A stretch of 64,000 bases of DNA from assembly GCF_003044275.1 (NCBI RefSeq), contig NZ_PZPL01000001.1:1922001-1986000 (forward strand), given 5' to 3'. The notes under the pieces are model-generated. The model saw only the letters and a list, made by a program, of their open reading frames with translations, searched no databases and was not told the origin of the DNA. The translations under genes were made by a program, and so were the position numbers. How positions within the stretch are numbered: the first letter of the stretch is position 1; every line of letters begins with the position of its first letter. Of this stretch, positions 40,756-49,728 are shown one piece after another. The DNA comes from Rathayibacter caricis DSM 15933 (GTDB lineage Bacteria; Actinomycetota; Actinomycetes; Actinomycetales; Microbacteriaceae).

Positions 40756-43197
40756 ATGACCGTCATCCCCCTGCACGAGAACTGGACACTGCGAGCCCTG
40801 GAGGGCCCGGAGGCGCCCGAGCGGCCGACGGGGGAGGTGGCGGCGACCGTGCCCGGCTGCGTGCACACCGACCTCCTCGCCGCGGGGCTGATCCCCGATC
40901 CCTTCGACGGCGGCAACGAGTCACGGCTGTCCTGGATCGGGCGGACGGCCTGGGTCTACGAGACCCGCTTCGCCTGGTCCGACGACGGCTCCGAGCGGTA
41001 CGACCTCGTCGCCGAGGGGCTGGACACGGTGGCGACCCTGCGCCTGAACGGCGACGAGATCGGGCGCACGGAGAACCAGCACCGGTCGTACCGCTTCGAC
41101 GTGCGGGAGTCCCTGGTCGAGGGGGAGAACCTGCTCTCGATCGAGTTCGCGGCCCCGGTCGACGAGGCCGAGCGCCGCTCGATCGAGCACGGCCCGCGCC
41201 CGCACGTGAACCACCACCCCTACAACGCGCTGCGCAAGACCGCGAGCAACTTCGGCTGGGACTGGGGCATCGACGTCGCCACCAGTGGCATCTGGCGGCC
41301 GATCGGCCTCGAGAGCTGGTCGGGCGTGCGGATCGCCGCCGTGCGTCCGCTCGTCGACGTCGACGGGACCGACGGCGTGCTGAGCGCGCACGTCGACCTC
41401 GAGTGGGCCGGCGCCTCCTCGGCCGAGGTGTCGGTCGCGGCGGGCGGAGCGGAGACGGCGACCACCGTGGACGCGGGCACGGCCGAGGCGGTGCTCGCGC
41501 TGCGGGTGCCGGATGTCGACGTCTGGTGGCCGCGCGGCTACGGCGAGCAGCCCCTCTACGACGTGGGCGTCGCGGCGGGCGACGAGTCGGTCTGGACGGG
41601 ACGGGTGGGCTTCCGCACCGTGCGAGTCGACACCACTCCGGACGAGGACGGCTCGCCCTACCGCGTCGAGGTGAACGGCCGGACGGTGCAGATCCGCGGG
41701 GCCAACTGGATCCCGGACCACGCGTTCGTCACCGAGGTCGACCGCGACAGGTACGCGCGGCGGATCGCCGACGCGACCGAGGCGAACATGAACCTGCTGC
41801 GCGTCTGGGGCGGCGGGATCTACGAGTCGCACGACTTCTACGACCTCTGCGACGAGCAGGGCGTGCTGGTCTGGCAGGACTTCCTCTTCGCCTGCGCGGC
41901 CTACGCCGAGGAGGAGTGGCTCGCCGTCGAGGTCGAGCCGGAGGCGCGCGAGGCGGTCACCCGGCTCAGCGCGCACCCGTCGCTGATCATCTGGAACGGC
42001 AACAACGAGAACATCGTCGGCTACACCGACTGGGGCTGGCGCACCCGGCTCGCGGGCGCGACCTGGGGCAACGCCTACTACCGGCGCCTGCTCCCGGGGA
42101 TCCTCGCCGAGCTCGACCCGACGCGGTTCTACTCGCCGGGCAGCCCGTACTCGTTCGACGACTACCTGCACCCCAACGATCCGGCCAACGGCACCGTGCA
42201 CATCTGGGACGTCTGGAACACGCGCGACTACACCGGCTACGCCGACTGGCGCCCGCGGTTCGTCTCGGAGTTCGGCTTCCAGGGCCCGCCCGCCTGGTCG
42301 ACGCTCACGAGCGTCGTGCACGACGAGCCGCTCGAGCCCTACGGCGAGCAGATGCTGGTGCACCAGAAGGCGCACGAGGGCAACCTCAAGCTCGAGCGCG
42401 GACTCGCCGGTCACCTGCCCACACCGGTCTCGATCGAGGACTGGCACTGGGCGACCCAGCTGAACCAGGCGGCCGCGCTGCGCTTCGGCATCGAGCACTT
42501 CCGCTCGCTGTCGCCGCTGAACACCGGAGTCGTGGTGTGGCAGCTGAACGACGACTGGCCGGTCGTCTCGTGGGCGGCCGTCGACTTCCACGAGCACCGG
42601 AAGCCCCTCTGGTTCGCGCTCCGGGCGGCGTACGCGCCCCGGCTCGCGACCATCCAGCCCCGCGACGGCGGGCCGGCCGCGGTGCTGCTGAACGACACGG
42701 ACGAGGCGTGGAGCGGCTCCGTCGTCGCCCGGCGCCTGCAGCTGGACGGCACGGTGCTCGCGGAGGAGCGCTGGGACGCGGCGGTTCCGGCGCGCGGCGA
42801 GGCGACGACTCCGCTGCCCGCCGCGATCACGGCGTTCGGCGACGTGGCCGGAGAGATCGTCAGCGTGCAGCCGGAGGGATGGACGCGCGCGCTGCTGCAC
42901 CCGGCCGAGGTCGTCGACCAGGCTCTCGACCCGTCGCCGCTCGAGGCCTCGGCCGAGCGGTCCGGCGCCGACGTCGTCGTCACGGTCACGGCCCGCTCCC
43001 TGGCGCGAGACGTCACCCTGCTCGTCGACCGCGTCGACGCCGGCGCCCGGGTGGACGAGGGCCTCGTCACCCTGCTGGCGGGGGAGTCCGCGCGCTTCAC
43101 GATCTCGGGTGCCGCGGCCGACGCGGATCCGGACGCGTTCCTCGATCCGCTGGTCGTGCGCCACGCCGGCGGGCTGCACGCGGCGGTGCCGGCCTGA
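40756..43197 (+). CDS. GH2 beta-mannosidase
   Basis: An 813-residue cytoplasmic glycoside hydrolase family 2 enzyme of the mannosidase subgroup. A sugar-binding jelly-roll domain (about 1-170; PGCVHTDLLAAGLIPDPFDG, FGWDWGIDVATSGIWRPIGL) and an Ig-like domain are followed by the TIM barrel. The acid/base is E418 in WNGNNEN and the nucleophile E505 in SEFGFQ. It removes terminal beta-D-mannose from mannooligosaccharides. No signal peptide, so substrates must be imported, consistent with the ABC genes downstream. It is divergent from the ROK repressor and runs into an HTH-less LacI-type gene (CTGA junction). Confidence 0.94.
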   Translation: MTVIPLHENWTLRALEGPEAPERPTGEVAATVPGCVHTDLLAAGLIPDPFDGGNESRLSWIGRTAWVYETRFAWSDDGSERYDLVAEGLDTVATLRLNGDEIGRTENQHRSYRFDVRESLVEGENLLSIEFAAPVDEAERRSIEHGPRPHVNHHPYNALRKTASNFGWDWGIDVATSGIWRPIGLESWSGVRIAAVRPLVDVDGTDGVLSAHVDLEWAGASSAEVSVAAGGAETATTVDAGTAEAVLALRVPDVDVWWPRGYGEQPLYDVGVAAGDESVWTGRVGFRTVRVDTTPDEDGSPYRVEVNGRTVQIRGANWIPDHAFVTEVDRDRYARRIADATEANMNLLRVWGGGIYESHDFYDLCDEQGVLVWQDFLFACAAYAEEEWLAVEVEPEAREAVTRLSAHPSLIIWNGNNENIVGYTDWGWRTRLAGATWGNAYYRRLLPGILAELDPTRFYSPGSPYSFDDYLHPNDPANGTVHIWDVWNTRDYTGYADWRPRFVSEFGFQGPPAWSTLTSVVHDEPLEPYGEQMLVHQKAHEGNLKLERGLAGHLPTPVSIEDWHWATQLNQAAALRFGIEHFRSLSPLNTGVVVWQLNDDWPVVSWAAVDFHEHRKPLWFALRAAYAPRLATIQPRDGGPAAVLLNDTDEAWSGSVVARRLQLDGTVLAEERWDAAVPARGEATTPLPAAITAFGDVAGEIVSVQPEGWTRALLHPAEVVDQALDPSPLEASAERSGADVVVTVTARSLARDVTLLVDRVDAGARVDEGLVTLLAGESARFTISGAAADADPDAFLDPLVVRHAGGLHAAVPA

Positions 43198-44051
43198 GCG
43201 CCGGCGGGGCGGCGCGCCTCCCGATCGTCGGGATCGTCGTGCGCCGCCCTCCGCGCGAGCACGGCGGCGATCCGTTCTTCGCCGAGCTGGTCGCCGGGAT
43301 GGAGGACGTCCTGGTGCCGGAAGGCGGGGGCGTGCTGCTGCAGGTCGCGCACGACCAGGCCGCGGAAATCGCGGTCCTCGCGCGCTGGGCCGCGCATCCG
43401 CGCGTCGCCGGAGCGGTGCTCGGCGACCCCGTCGAGGACGATCCGCGGCCGGAGCGGGCGCGGGAGCTCGGGCTGCCCGTCGTCGTGCTCGGCGGGCGGG
43501 CGGCGGGCGGCACGGTCCCGTCGATCCCCGTCGACAACGCGACGCCGATGCTCGAGGCGATGGCGGCGCTCGTCGCGCTCGGGCACCGGCGGATCGGGCG
43601 GGTGTCGGGCCCGTTCCGGCTCGGCCACACCCGGGAGCGCGGCGAGGCGTTCGAGCGGGGGCTGCGGGTGGCCGGTCTGTCGGGCCGCTCGGTCGAGAGC
43701 GACTACTCCGCCCGCTCGGGGGAGGCCGCGACCCGGGCGCTCCTCGCCGACGACGAGCGCCCGACCGCGATCGTGTTCGACAACGATCTGGCGGCTCTCG
43801 GCGGGCTGGCCGCCGCACGGGCCCTCGGAGTCGCCGTGCCGCGCGAGCTCTCGCTGCTCGCCTGGGACGACTCTGAGCTGTGCCGCCTGGCCGACCCTCC
43901 GCTCTCGGTGATGAGCCGCGACGTGCACGGCCTGGGCGTGCTCACGGCCGAGGCGCTGCTCGCCGTGATCGACGGGGCTCTGCCGCCCGAGCGCTCGCCG
44001 GAGCGCCCGCGACTCGTGATGCGCGGCACCACCGCGCCCCGCCGGGGCTGA
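43194..44051 (+). CDS. LacI-type sugar-binding protein lacking the DNA-binding domain
   Basis: About 285 residues in a frame open from well before the mannosidase stop. From LPIVGIVVRRPPREHGGDPF to the end it is a complete LacI/PurR effector domain (VPSIPVDNATPMLEAMAALV, TAIVFDNDLAALGGLAAARA, LSLLAWDDSELCRLADPPLS). No helix-turn-helix precedes it, because that space is occupied by the mannosidase. No ATG, GTG or TTG stands at the natural beginning. A CTG overlaps the mannosidase stop (CTGA) as ATGA does elsewhere, and the next start, GTG at 43239, would remove the first beta-strand. I place the start at the CTG with low certainty. Possible sugar sensor partnering another regulator. Confidence 0.7.
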   Translation: MSAGGAARLPIVGIVVRRPPREHGGDPFFAELVAGMEDVLVPEGGGVLLQVAHDQAAEIAVLARWAAHPRVAGAVLGDPVEDDPRPERARELGLPVVVLGGRAAGGTVPSIPVDNATPMLEAMAALVALGHRRIGRVSGPFRLGHTRERGEAFERGLRVAGLSGRSVESDYSARSGEAATRALLADDERPTAIVFDNDLAALGGLAAARALGVAVPRELSLLAWDDSELCRLADPPLSVMSRDVHGLGVLTAEALLAVIDGALPPERSPERPRLVMRGTTAPRRG

Positions 44052-44085
44052 TCCCCGTCGTCCCGCGGCGGTCGTCGTGTGCGGG

Positions 44086-44099
44086 GAAGAGCGCTCTCA
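44086..44099. promoter_or_regulatory. CebR-like palindromic operator before importer operon
   Basis: GAAGAGCGCTCTCA contains the perfect palindrome AGAGCGCTCT and matches 10 of 14 bases of TGGGAGCGCTCCCA. It lies 20 bases upstream of the TTGACC promoter element of the solute-binding protein gene. It resembles the site at 20995-21008. Confidence 0.5.
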
Positions 44100-44118
44100 C
44101 GAGTTGCTCCCGAATCTG

Positions 44119-44146
44119 TTGACCACTTAGTTCAGTCATGTAACAA
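44119..44146 (+). promoter_or_regulatory. Promoter of the ABC importer operon
   Basis: TTGACC at 44119-44124, 16-base spacer, TAACAA at 44141-44146. The leader before the ATG at 44225 would be about 70 bases. The spacer is AT-rich (ACTTAGTTCAGT) and may hold a further operator. Confidence 0.5.
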
Positions 44147-44224
44147 TGCTCGGGCGGCGCTCGCCGCACACAGCTCCGTCACCGTCGACAGCCCTGCGTT
44201 GCCGACGCCAGGAAAGGATCAACG

Positions 44225-45919
44225 ATGTTCCTTCGCGTTCGAGAAGGCCGACGCCTGCGCGTCCTCGCCGCTGCCGCCGCCACCGCGGCGTCCGCCCTCC
44301 TGCTCTCCGGCTGCACCGGGGGAGCGAGCTCCTCCGGCACCTCGTCGGCCGACACCCTCGTCGCCTACACCGGTCAGGCAGGCGACTACCAGATCAACTT
44401 CAACCCGTACTCGCCCTCCAAGATCGGCGGGCTCGGCACCATCTACGAATCGCTGTTCTTCGTCACGAACATCAACTCCGACCCCTACGTGCCGCTGCTG
44501 GGCACCGAGTACACCTGGAACGCCGAGGGCACGCAGCTCGACGTGACGCTGCGCGACGACGTGACCTGGAGCGACGGAGAGGCGTTCACCGCCGAGGACG
44601 TCGTCTTCACCTTCGAGATGCTGGTCGAGAACCCGTCGCTGAACACCGGCGGCTTCGACGGCGTCGTCACGGCGACCGACGACACCCACGTGAGCATCAC
44701 CTGGGACCACCCGGCCTTCGTCACCGGCCCCACGGTCCTCGGCCGCACGCCGATCGTCCCCGAGCACCTCTGGGCCGACGTCGACCCGGTGACCGACGTC
44801 GTCGCGGAGCCGGTCGGCACCGGCCCCTACCTCCTCGCCGACTTCAAGGCGCAGGCCTTCACCCTCGGCGTCAACGAGGACTACTGGGACGGCGCCCCCG
44901 CCGTGAAGGCGATCCGCTTCCTGTCGCTCTCGGGCAACACCGCCGGAGTCGACGCCCTCGCCGCCGGCACCATCGACTGGCAGACCGGTCCGGTGCCGGA
45001 CATCGAGAACGTCGCGAAGAACTACCCCGGCTACGAGGCCATCACGGTCCCGCAGAACCAGGTCGCCCTGCTCAGCTGCGCGAACGTCGACCTCGGCTGC
45101 GTCGGCCCGCAGACCGACCCGGCCGTCCGCCAGGCGATCTACTACGCGCTCAACCGCGACCAGATCAACTCCCTCGCCTTCCAGAACACCGCCAGCGAGG
45201 TCTCGCCGACCTTCGTGCTGACGGAGTCGCAGGCCGAGTCGATCTCGACCGCGGTCACCGAGCCGGTCGCGCCCAGCTCGCCGGACCTCGACCGCGCGAC
45301 GGCGCTCCTCGAGGAGGCCGGCTACGCGAAGGGCGGCGACGGGATCTACGCCAAGGACGGCGTGCCGCTGAAGCTGACCATCGAGGTCGTCACCGGCTGG
45401 ACCGACTACATCACCGCGATCGACACGATGGCCCAGCAGCTCGGCGACGCCGGCATCGCGGTCACCGCGTCGCAGTCCTCGTGGAACGAGTGGACCGATA
45501 AGAAGAGCAAGGGCAACTACCAGCTCGCGATCGACTCGCTCGGCCAGGGCCCCGCCTCCGACCCGTACTACCTCTACAACAACTTCTTCACCACGGCGAA
45601 CACCGCTCCCGTCGGCGAGGCTGCTCCGATCAACGTGGCCCGCTACAGCGACCCCGAGGTCGACGCGGCCGTCGAGGCCCTGACCGCCACCAGCCCGGAC
45701 GACACCGCCGCCCGCCAGGCGCAGTTCGACATCATCCAGGCGAAGATCGTCGCCGACATGCCCTACATCCCGGTCATGACCGGAGGCACCACCTCGGAGT
45801 ACAACGCCGCCAAGTTCGACGGCTGGCCCACCGAGGACGACCTGTACGCCTTCCCGGCGATCTGGGCGTCGCCGGACAACGCGCAGATCTTCAAGAACCT
45901 GACCCCCACCGGCGAGTGA
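44225..45919 (+). CDS. ABC importer solute-binding lipoprotein, family 5
   Basis: A 564-residue extracytoplasmic lipoprotein. The signal peptide ends in the lipobox LLLSGC (cysteine about residue 29). The mature part is a cluster C/family 5 binding protein (INFNPYSPSKIGGLGTIYES, WSDGEAFTAEDVVFTFEMLV, EPVGTGPYLLADFKAQAFTL, VRQAIYYALNRDQINSLAFQ). Family members bind peptides, but many in sugar loci bind cello- or mannooligosaccharides. Position next to mannosidase and galactosidase genes favours an oligosaccharide. AGGAAAGG lies before the ATG. It heads an operon of five importer genes. Confidence 0.92.
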   Translation: MFLRVREGRRLRVLAAAAATAASALLLSGCTGGASSSGTSSADTLVAYTGQAGDYQINFNPYSPSKIGGLGTIYESLFFVTNINSDPYVPLLGTEYTWNAEGTQLDVTLRDDVTWSDGEAFTAEDVVFTFEMLVENPSLNTGGFDGVVTATDDTHVSITWDHPAFVTGPTVLGRTPIVPEHLWADVDPVTDVVAEPVGTGPYLLADFKAQAFTLGVNEDYWDGAPAVKAIRFLSLSGNTAGVDALAAGTIDWQTGPVPDIENVAKNYPGYEAITVPQNQVALLSCANVDLGCVGPQTDPAVRQAIYYALNRDQINSLAFQNTASEVSPTFVLTESQAESISTAVTEPVAPSSPDLDRATALLEEAGYAKGGDGIYAKDGVPLKLTIEVVTGWTDYITAIDTMAQQLGDAGIAVTASQSSWNEWTDKKSKGNYQLAIDSLGQGPASDPYYLYNNFFTTANTAPVGEAAPINVARYSDPEVDAAVEALTATSPDDTAARQAQFDIIQAKIVADMPYIPVMTGGTTSEYNAAKFDGWPTEDDLYAFPAIWASPDNAQIFKNLTPTGE

Positions 45920-45926
45920 GCCGCGC

Positions 45927-46916
45927 GTGAACTACTACCTGCGCAAACTCGGGTTCTACCTGATCGCGCTGTGGGCGGCGCTGACGATCAACTTCGTCAT
46001 CCCTCGCCTGCTGCCCGGGAACCCGGTCGACATCCTGCTCGCCAAGCTGCAGCAGCGCGGCGGCATCGTCAGCGCCGAGACCCGCCAGGCCTACGAGCTG
46101 CTGCTCGGAGGGAACACCTCCGAGCCGCTGATCTCGCAGTACTGGAGCTACCTGGTCAACGTGTTCCGCGGCGACCTGGGCGTCTCGGTCTCGTACTTCC
46201 CCGCTCCGGTGAGCGAGGTCATCGGGACCTCGCTGCCCTGGACGATCGTGCTGGTGGGGGTGGCTACGGTCATCGCGACGGTGATCGGAGTCGCCCTCGG
46301 CGCGATCGTCGGCTGGAAGCCCGGGACCTGGCTCGACTCGCTCGTGCCGGCCACGACGCTCCTCGCCGCCGTGCCCTACTTCTGGCTCGCGCTGATCCTC
46401 GTCTACGTGTTCGCGACCACACTCCGGATGTTCCCCTCGCAGGGCGGCTACGACGTGGTGCTGGACCCGGGCTGGAACGGGGAGTTCCTGCTCTCGGCGA
46501 TCCAGTACGGACTGCTGCCCGCCGCGACGATCGTGATCGCGTCCCTCGGCGGCTGGCTGCTCGGGATGCGCAACATGATGGTGTCGACGCTGTCCGAGGA
46601 CTACATCCTCACCGCGCAGGCGAAGGGCCTCTCGCAGGGGAAGATCCTCCGCTCCTACGCGGCCCGCAACGCGGTGCTGCCCTCGGTGGCCGGCTTCGCG
46701 ATCTCGCTGGGCTTCGTGGTCTCGGGCTCGATCGTCACCGAGCAGGTGTTCTCGTACCCGGGCATCGGATCGAAGCTGCTCTCGGCGGTCACCAACAACG
46801 ACTACGCGCTGATGCAGGGGATCTTCCTCTTCATCACGCTGGCCGTGCTCGGCGCGAACCTCGTCGTCGACCTCTTCTACGGGATCATCGATCCCCGGAC
46901 CCGAGCGCGGAGCTGA
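45927..46916 (+). CDS. ABC importer permease, DppB type
   Basis: A 329-residue inner-membrane permease with six helices. It has the family's N-terminal RKLGFYLIALWAALTINFVI, a long extracytoplasmic loop after helix 1, and the coupling EAA-type loop (LSEDYILTAQAKGLSQGKIL, about 225-245). The end is FLFITLAVLGANLVVDLFYG followed by the typical IIDPRTRARS. Start is GTG, eight bases after the binding-protein stop. It pairs with the next permease to form the channel. Confidence 0.93.
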   Translation: MNYYLRKLGFYLIALWAALTINFVIPRLLPGNPVDILLAKLQQRGGIVSAETRQAYELLLGGNTSEPLISQYWSYLVNVFRGDLGVSVSYFPAPVSEVIGTSLPWTIVLVGVATVIATVIGVALGAIVGWKPGTWLDSLVPATTLLAAVPYFWLALILVYVFATTLRMFPSQGGYDVVLDPGWNGEFLLSAIQYGLLPAATIVIASLGGWLLGMRNMMVSTLSEDYILTAQAKGLSQGKILRSYAARNAVLPSVAGFAISLGFVVSGSIVTEQVFSYPGIGSKLLSAVTNNDYALMQGIFLFITLAVLGANLVVDLFYGIIDPRTRARS

Positions 46917-46921
46917 CGCCG

Positions 46922-47935
46922 ATGACGAACCTCGCCCCCTCCTCCGACACCGTCGTCGTCGACGCGACCGAGCAGCTCGCGACCGTCGAGGCCTCCAAGG
47001 GTCGGCCCCCGCGGCCGGCCTGGCGGATGATGCTGCCGACGCCCACTCCGTGGCTGATCATCGGGCTCGCCCTCGTGCTCGGCGTGGCCCTGTTCGGCCT
47101 CGTCGGACCGCTCCTCGTGAGCGACCCGACGACCATCCGCGACATCGGCCTGACCGGGCCATCGGCCGAGCACTGGCTCGGCACGACGCAGACCGGCCAG
47201 GACGTGCTCGCCCAGCTCGCCTTCGCCACCCGCGGCTCGCTCGAGATCGGCCTGATCGTGGGGATCCTCGCGACGGCCCTCTCGGCCTTCTTCGGGATCC
47301 TCGGCGCGTACCTCGGCGGCATCGTCGACGAGGCCTTCTCGCTCTTCTCGAACGTGTTCCTGGTGATCCCCGGCCTGCCGCTGGTGATCGTCATCTCGGG
47401 CTTCGTGCCCCAGGAGCAGCGCGGTCTCTGGACCATCGGCGTCGTGCTGGCCATCACGAGCTGGGCCGGATCCGCGCGGGTCCTGCGCGCGCAGACCCTG
47501 TCGATCCGGAGCCGCGACTACGTCTCGGCGTCGAAGGTCGCGGGGGAGCGGGCCTGGCGCGTGATCGCGGTCGAGATCCTGCCGAACCTGCTGCCGGTGC
47601 TCGCCTCGCAGTTCGTCTTCGCGGTGATCGCGGCGATCCTCGGCGAGGCGGGCCTGTCCTTCCTCGGCCTCGGCGCGTCCAACTCGTCGACGCTGGGCAC
47701 GATGCTCTTCTACGCGCAGAACGGCTTCGCCCTGCCGCTCGGAGCCTGGTGGTGGTTCGGCCCTCCCGGCCTGATCATCGCGCTGTTCGGCATGGGCCTG
47801 TCGCTGGTCAACTTCTCGATCGACGAGATCATCAACCCGCGGCTCAAGAACGTCCGTCTGCACGCCCGTCGCGCCCGCGCGGCGGCCAAGGCCGAGCGCT
47901 CGGGAGCCCGCACCGCGCGAAGGAGCGCCGCATGA
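46922..47935 (+). CDS. ABC importer permease, DppC type
   Basis: A 337-residue permease with six helices. The first helix (about 43-65, TPWLIIGLALVLGVALFGLV) is followed by HWLGTTQTGQDVLAQLAFAT, the usual DppC signature, and the EAA-type loop RSRDYVSASKVAGERAWRVI (about 197-217). A longer basic C-terminal tail (HARRARAAAKAERSGARTAR) is present. It starts five bases after the previous stop and overlaps the next gene by ATGA. Confidence 0.93.
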   Translation: MTNLAPSSDTVVVDATEQLATVEASKGRPPRPAWRMMLPTPTPWLIIGLALVLGVALFGLVGPLLVSDPTTIRDIGLTGPSAEHWLGTTQTGQDVLAQLAFATRGSLEIGLIVGILATALSAFFGILGAYLGGIVDEAFSLFSNVFLVIPGLPLVIVISGFVPQEQRGLWTIGVVLAITSWAGSARVLRAQTLSIRSRDYVSASKVAGERAWRVIAVEILPNLLPVLASQFVFAVIAAILGEAGLSFLGLGASNSSTLGTMLFYAQNGFALPLGAWWWFGPPGLIIALFGMGLSLVNFSIDEIINPRLKNVRLHARRARAAAKAERSGARTARRSAA

Positions 47936-48798
47936 CCCGCACCGTGCTCGAGGTCGAGGACCTCGGCGTCGTCTACGAGGTGGAGTCGCCCGTCACGGCG
48001 GTCCGCGGCGCCACCTTCCGCCTGGGCGAGGGCGAGATCCTGGGGCTCGCCGGAGAATCGGGCTGCGGCAAGACGACCCTCGCCTACGCGGTCAACCGGC
48101 TGCACAAGCCGCCGGCGCGCATCGCCTCGGGCCGGGTGGTGTTCCACGACCGCGACGGCACCTCCACCGATCTGCTCGAGCTGGGCGACGACGGGATGCG
48201 GGCCTTCCGCTGGTCGAAGCTCTCGATGGTGTTCCAGGGGGCGATGAACGCGCTCAACCCGGTCACCTCGGTGCGGGCGCAGCTCGACGACGTCCTGGTC
48301 GCGCACCGGCCGGGGCTGTCGCGGAAGGAGCGGAAGGAGCGCGCGGCCGACGTCCTGCGCCGCGTGGGCGTGGATCCGGTGCGGCTCACCTCGTACCCGC
48401 ACGAGCTCTCGGGCGGCATGCGGCAGCGGGTGATGATCGCGATGGCGATGATCCTCGAGCCGCAGGTGATGATCATGGACGAGCCGACGACCGCGCTCGA
48501 CGTGGTGGTCCAGCGCGACATCCTCCGCGAGATCGTGCGGCTGCGCGACGAGCTGGGCTTCGCCGTGATCTTCATCACGCACGACCTGCCGCTGCTGCTC
48601 GAGATCAGCGACCGCATCGCCGTGATGCTGCGCGGCGAGATCGTCGAGCTCGCGACGGCGGAGCAGATCTACCGCGCCCCCGAGCACCCCTACACCCGCA
48701 AGCTGCTCGGCTCGTTCCCGAGCCTGTCCGGCTCGCGCGGAGCCTTCATCCGCTCGGGGGAGCACCCCGACGCCGTTCTCGAGGAGGACATCGCATGA
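47932..48798 (+). CDS. ABC importer ATPase, DppD type
   Basis: A 288-residue ATP-binding subunit. Walker A is GESGCGKTT (about 41-49), Q-loop MVFQGAMNALNPV, signature LSGGMRQRV, Walker B VMIMDEPTTALD and the switch histidine FITHDLPL. The C-terminal HPYTRKLLGSFP is typical of oligopeptide/oligosaccharide-type ATPases, but the usual cysteine cluster of the Fe-S-binding versions is missing. Overlaps both neighbours by ATGA. Confidence 0.93.
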   Translation: MTRTVLEVEDLGVVYEVESPVTAVRGATFRLGEGEILGLAGESGCGKTTLAYAVNRLHKPPARIASGRVVFHDRDGTSTDLLELGDDGMRAFRWSKLSMVFQGAMNALNPVTSVRAQLDDVLVAHRPGLSRKERKERAADVLRRVGVDPVRLTSYPHELSGGMRQRVMIAMAMILEPQVMIMDEPTTALDVVVQRDILREIVRLRDELGFAVIFITHDLPLLLEISDRIAVMLRGEIVELATAEQIYRAPEHPYTRKLLGSFPSLSGSRGAFIRSGEHPDAVLEEDIA

Positions 48799-49700
48799 CC
48801 AGCGTCAGCGTCACCGATCTGGTGAAGGACTTCAGCATCCGCAAGGGGCTGCGCCGCGAGGCGTTCCGGGCGGTCGACCACGTCTCGTTCGACCTCGTCC
48901 CGGGGCGCACCGTCGCCCTGGTCGGCGAGTCCGGATCGGGGAAGTCGACCATCGCGCGGATCCTCGCGCGGCTCGAGAAGCCCACGTCCGGCTCCGTCGA
49001 CGTGACCCTCGACGACCGCACGCCCGTGCAGGGCTCGGTCTACCGGCGGCACGTGCAGATGGTGTTCCAGGACCCCTTCGCCTCGCTGAACCCGTTCCAC
49101 TCGCTCGAGCACCACATCGCGCGGCCGCTGCGGATCCACCACCGCACCCGCACGGCGGTCGAGACCCACGAGCGGGTGCTCGAGATGCTCCGGCGGGTGA
49201 ACCTCGAGCCGGCGGAGGAGTTCGCCCCGCGGCGCCCGCACGAGCTCTCGGGCGGGCAGCGGCAGCGCGTCGCCATCGCCCGGGCGCTCGCCCCGGGGGC
49301 GCAGGTCGTCATCGCCGACGAGCCGGTCTCGATGCTCGACGTGTCGATCCGCCTCGGCGTGCTCAACCTGCTCGGCCGGCTGCAGCGGGAGGACCGGCTG
49401 GCGGTCCTCTACATCACGCACGACCTGGCGACCGCGCGGCACTTCTCGGACGAGATCCTCGTGCTCTACCGCGGCCGCATCGTCGAGCGCGGGCCGGCGG
49501 ACGACGTGATCCTGAACCCGCAGCACGACTACACGCGGCTGCTCGCGCTCGCCGCCCCCGACCCCGAGCGGGTCGGCAAGGTGGTCGGCTCGGAGGAGGC
49601 GCCGGACCGGTCGCGGATCGACAACTCGGTCTGCTTCAACCACTTCACCGGCGAGTGGGAGCGGGCCGGCGATCGCGCGGCGGCCGTGGGAGCGCCGTGA
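48795..49700 (+). CDS. ABC importer ATPase, DppF type
   Basis: A 301-residue second ATPase. Walker A GESGSGKST (about 41-49), Q-loop MVFQDPFASLNPF, signature LSGGQRQRV, Walker B VVIADEPVSMLDV and ITHDLATARHF. The Walker B region reads ADEPVSMLD instead of the usual DEPTSALD, as in several sugar-linked homologues. It ends 28 bases before a ROK regulator gene with its own promoter. Heterodimer with the preceding ATPase is expected. Confidence 0.93.
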   Translation: MTSVSVTDLVKDFSIRKGLRREAFRAVDHVSFDLVPGRTVALVGESGSGKSTIARILARLEKPTSGSVDVTLDDRTPVQGSVYRRHVQMVFQDPFASLNPFHSLEHHIARPLRIHHRTRTAVETHERVLEMLRRVNLEPAEEFAPRRPHELSGGQRQRVAIARALAPGAQVVIADEPVSMLDVSIRLGVLNLLGRLQREDRLAVLYITHDLATARHFSDEILVLYRGRIVERGPADDVILNPQHDYTRLLALAAPDPERVGKVVGSEEAPDRSRIDNSVCFNHFTGEWERAGDRAAAVGAP

Positions 49701-49715
49701 GCACCTCCGACGGAC

Positions 49716-49721
49716 TACATT
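49716..49721 (+). promoter_or_regulatory. -10 hexamer TACATT, leaderless geometry
   Basis: TACATT ends eight bases before the A of the ATG at 49729 of the ROK regulator gene, so this gene has its own start site within the importer operon. Confidence 0.5.
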
Positions 49722-49728
49722 CGGCGAG

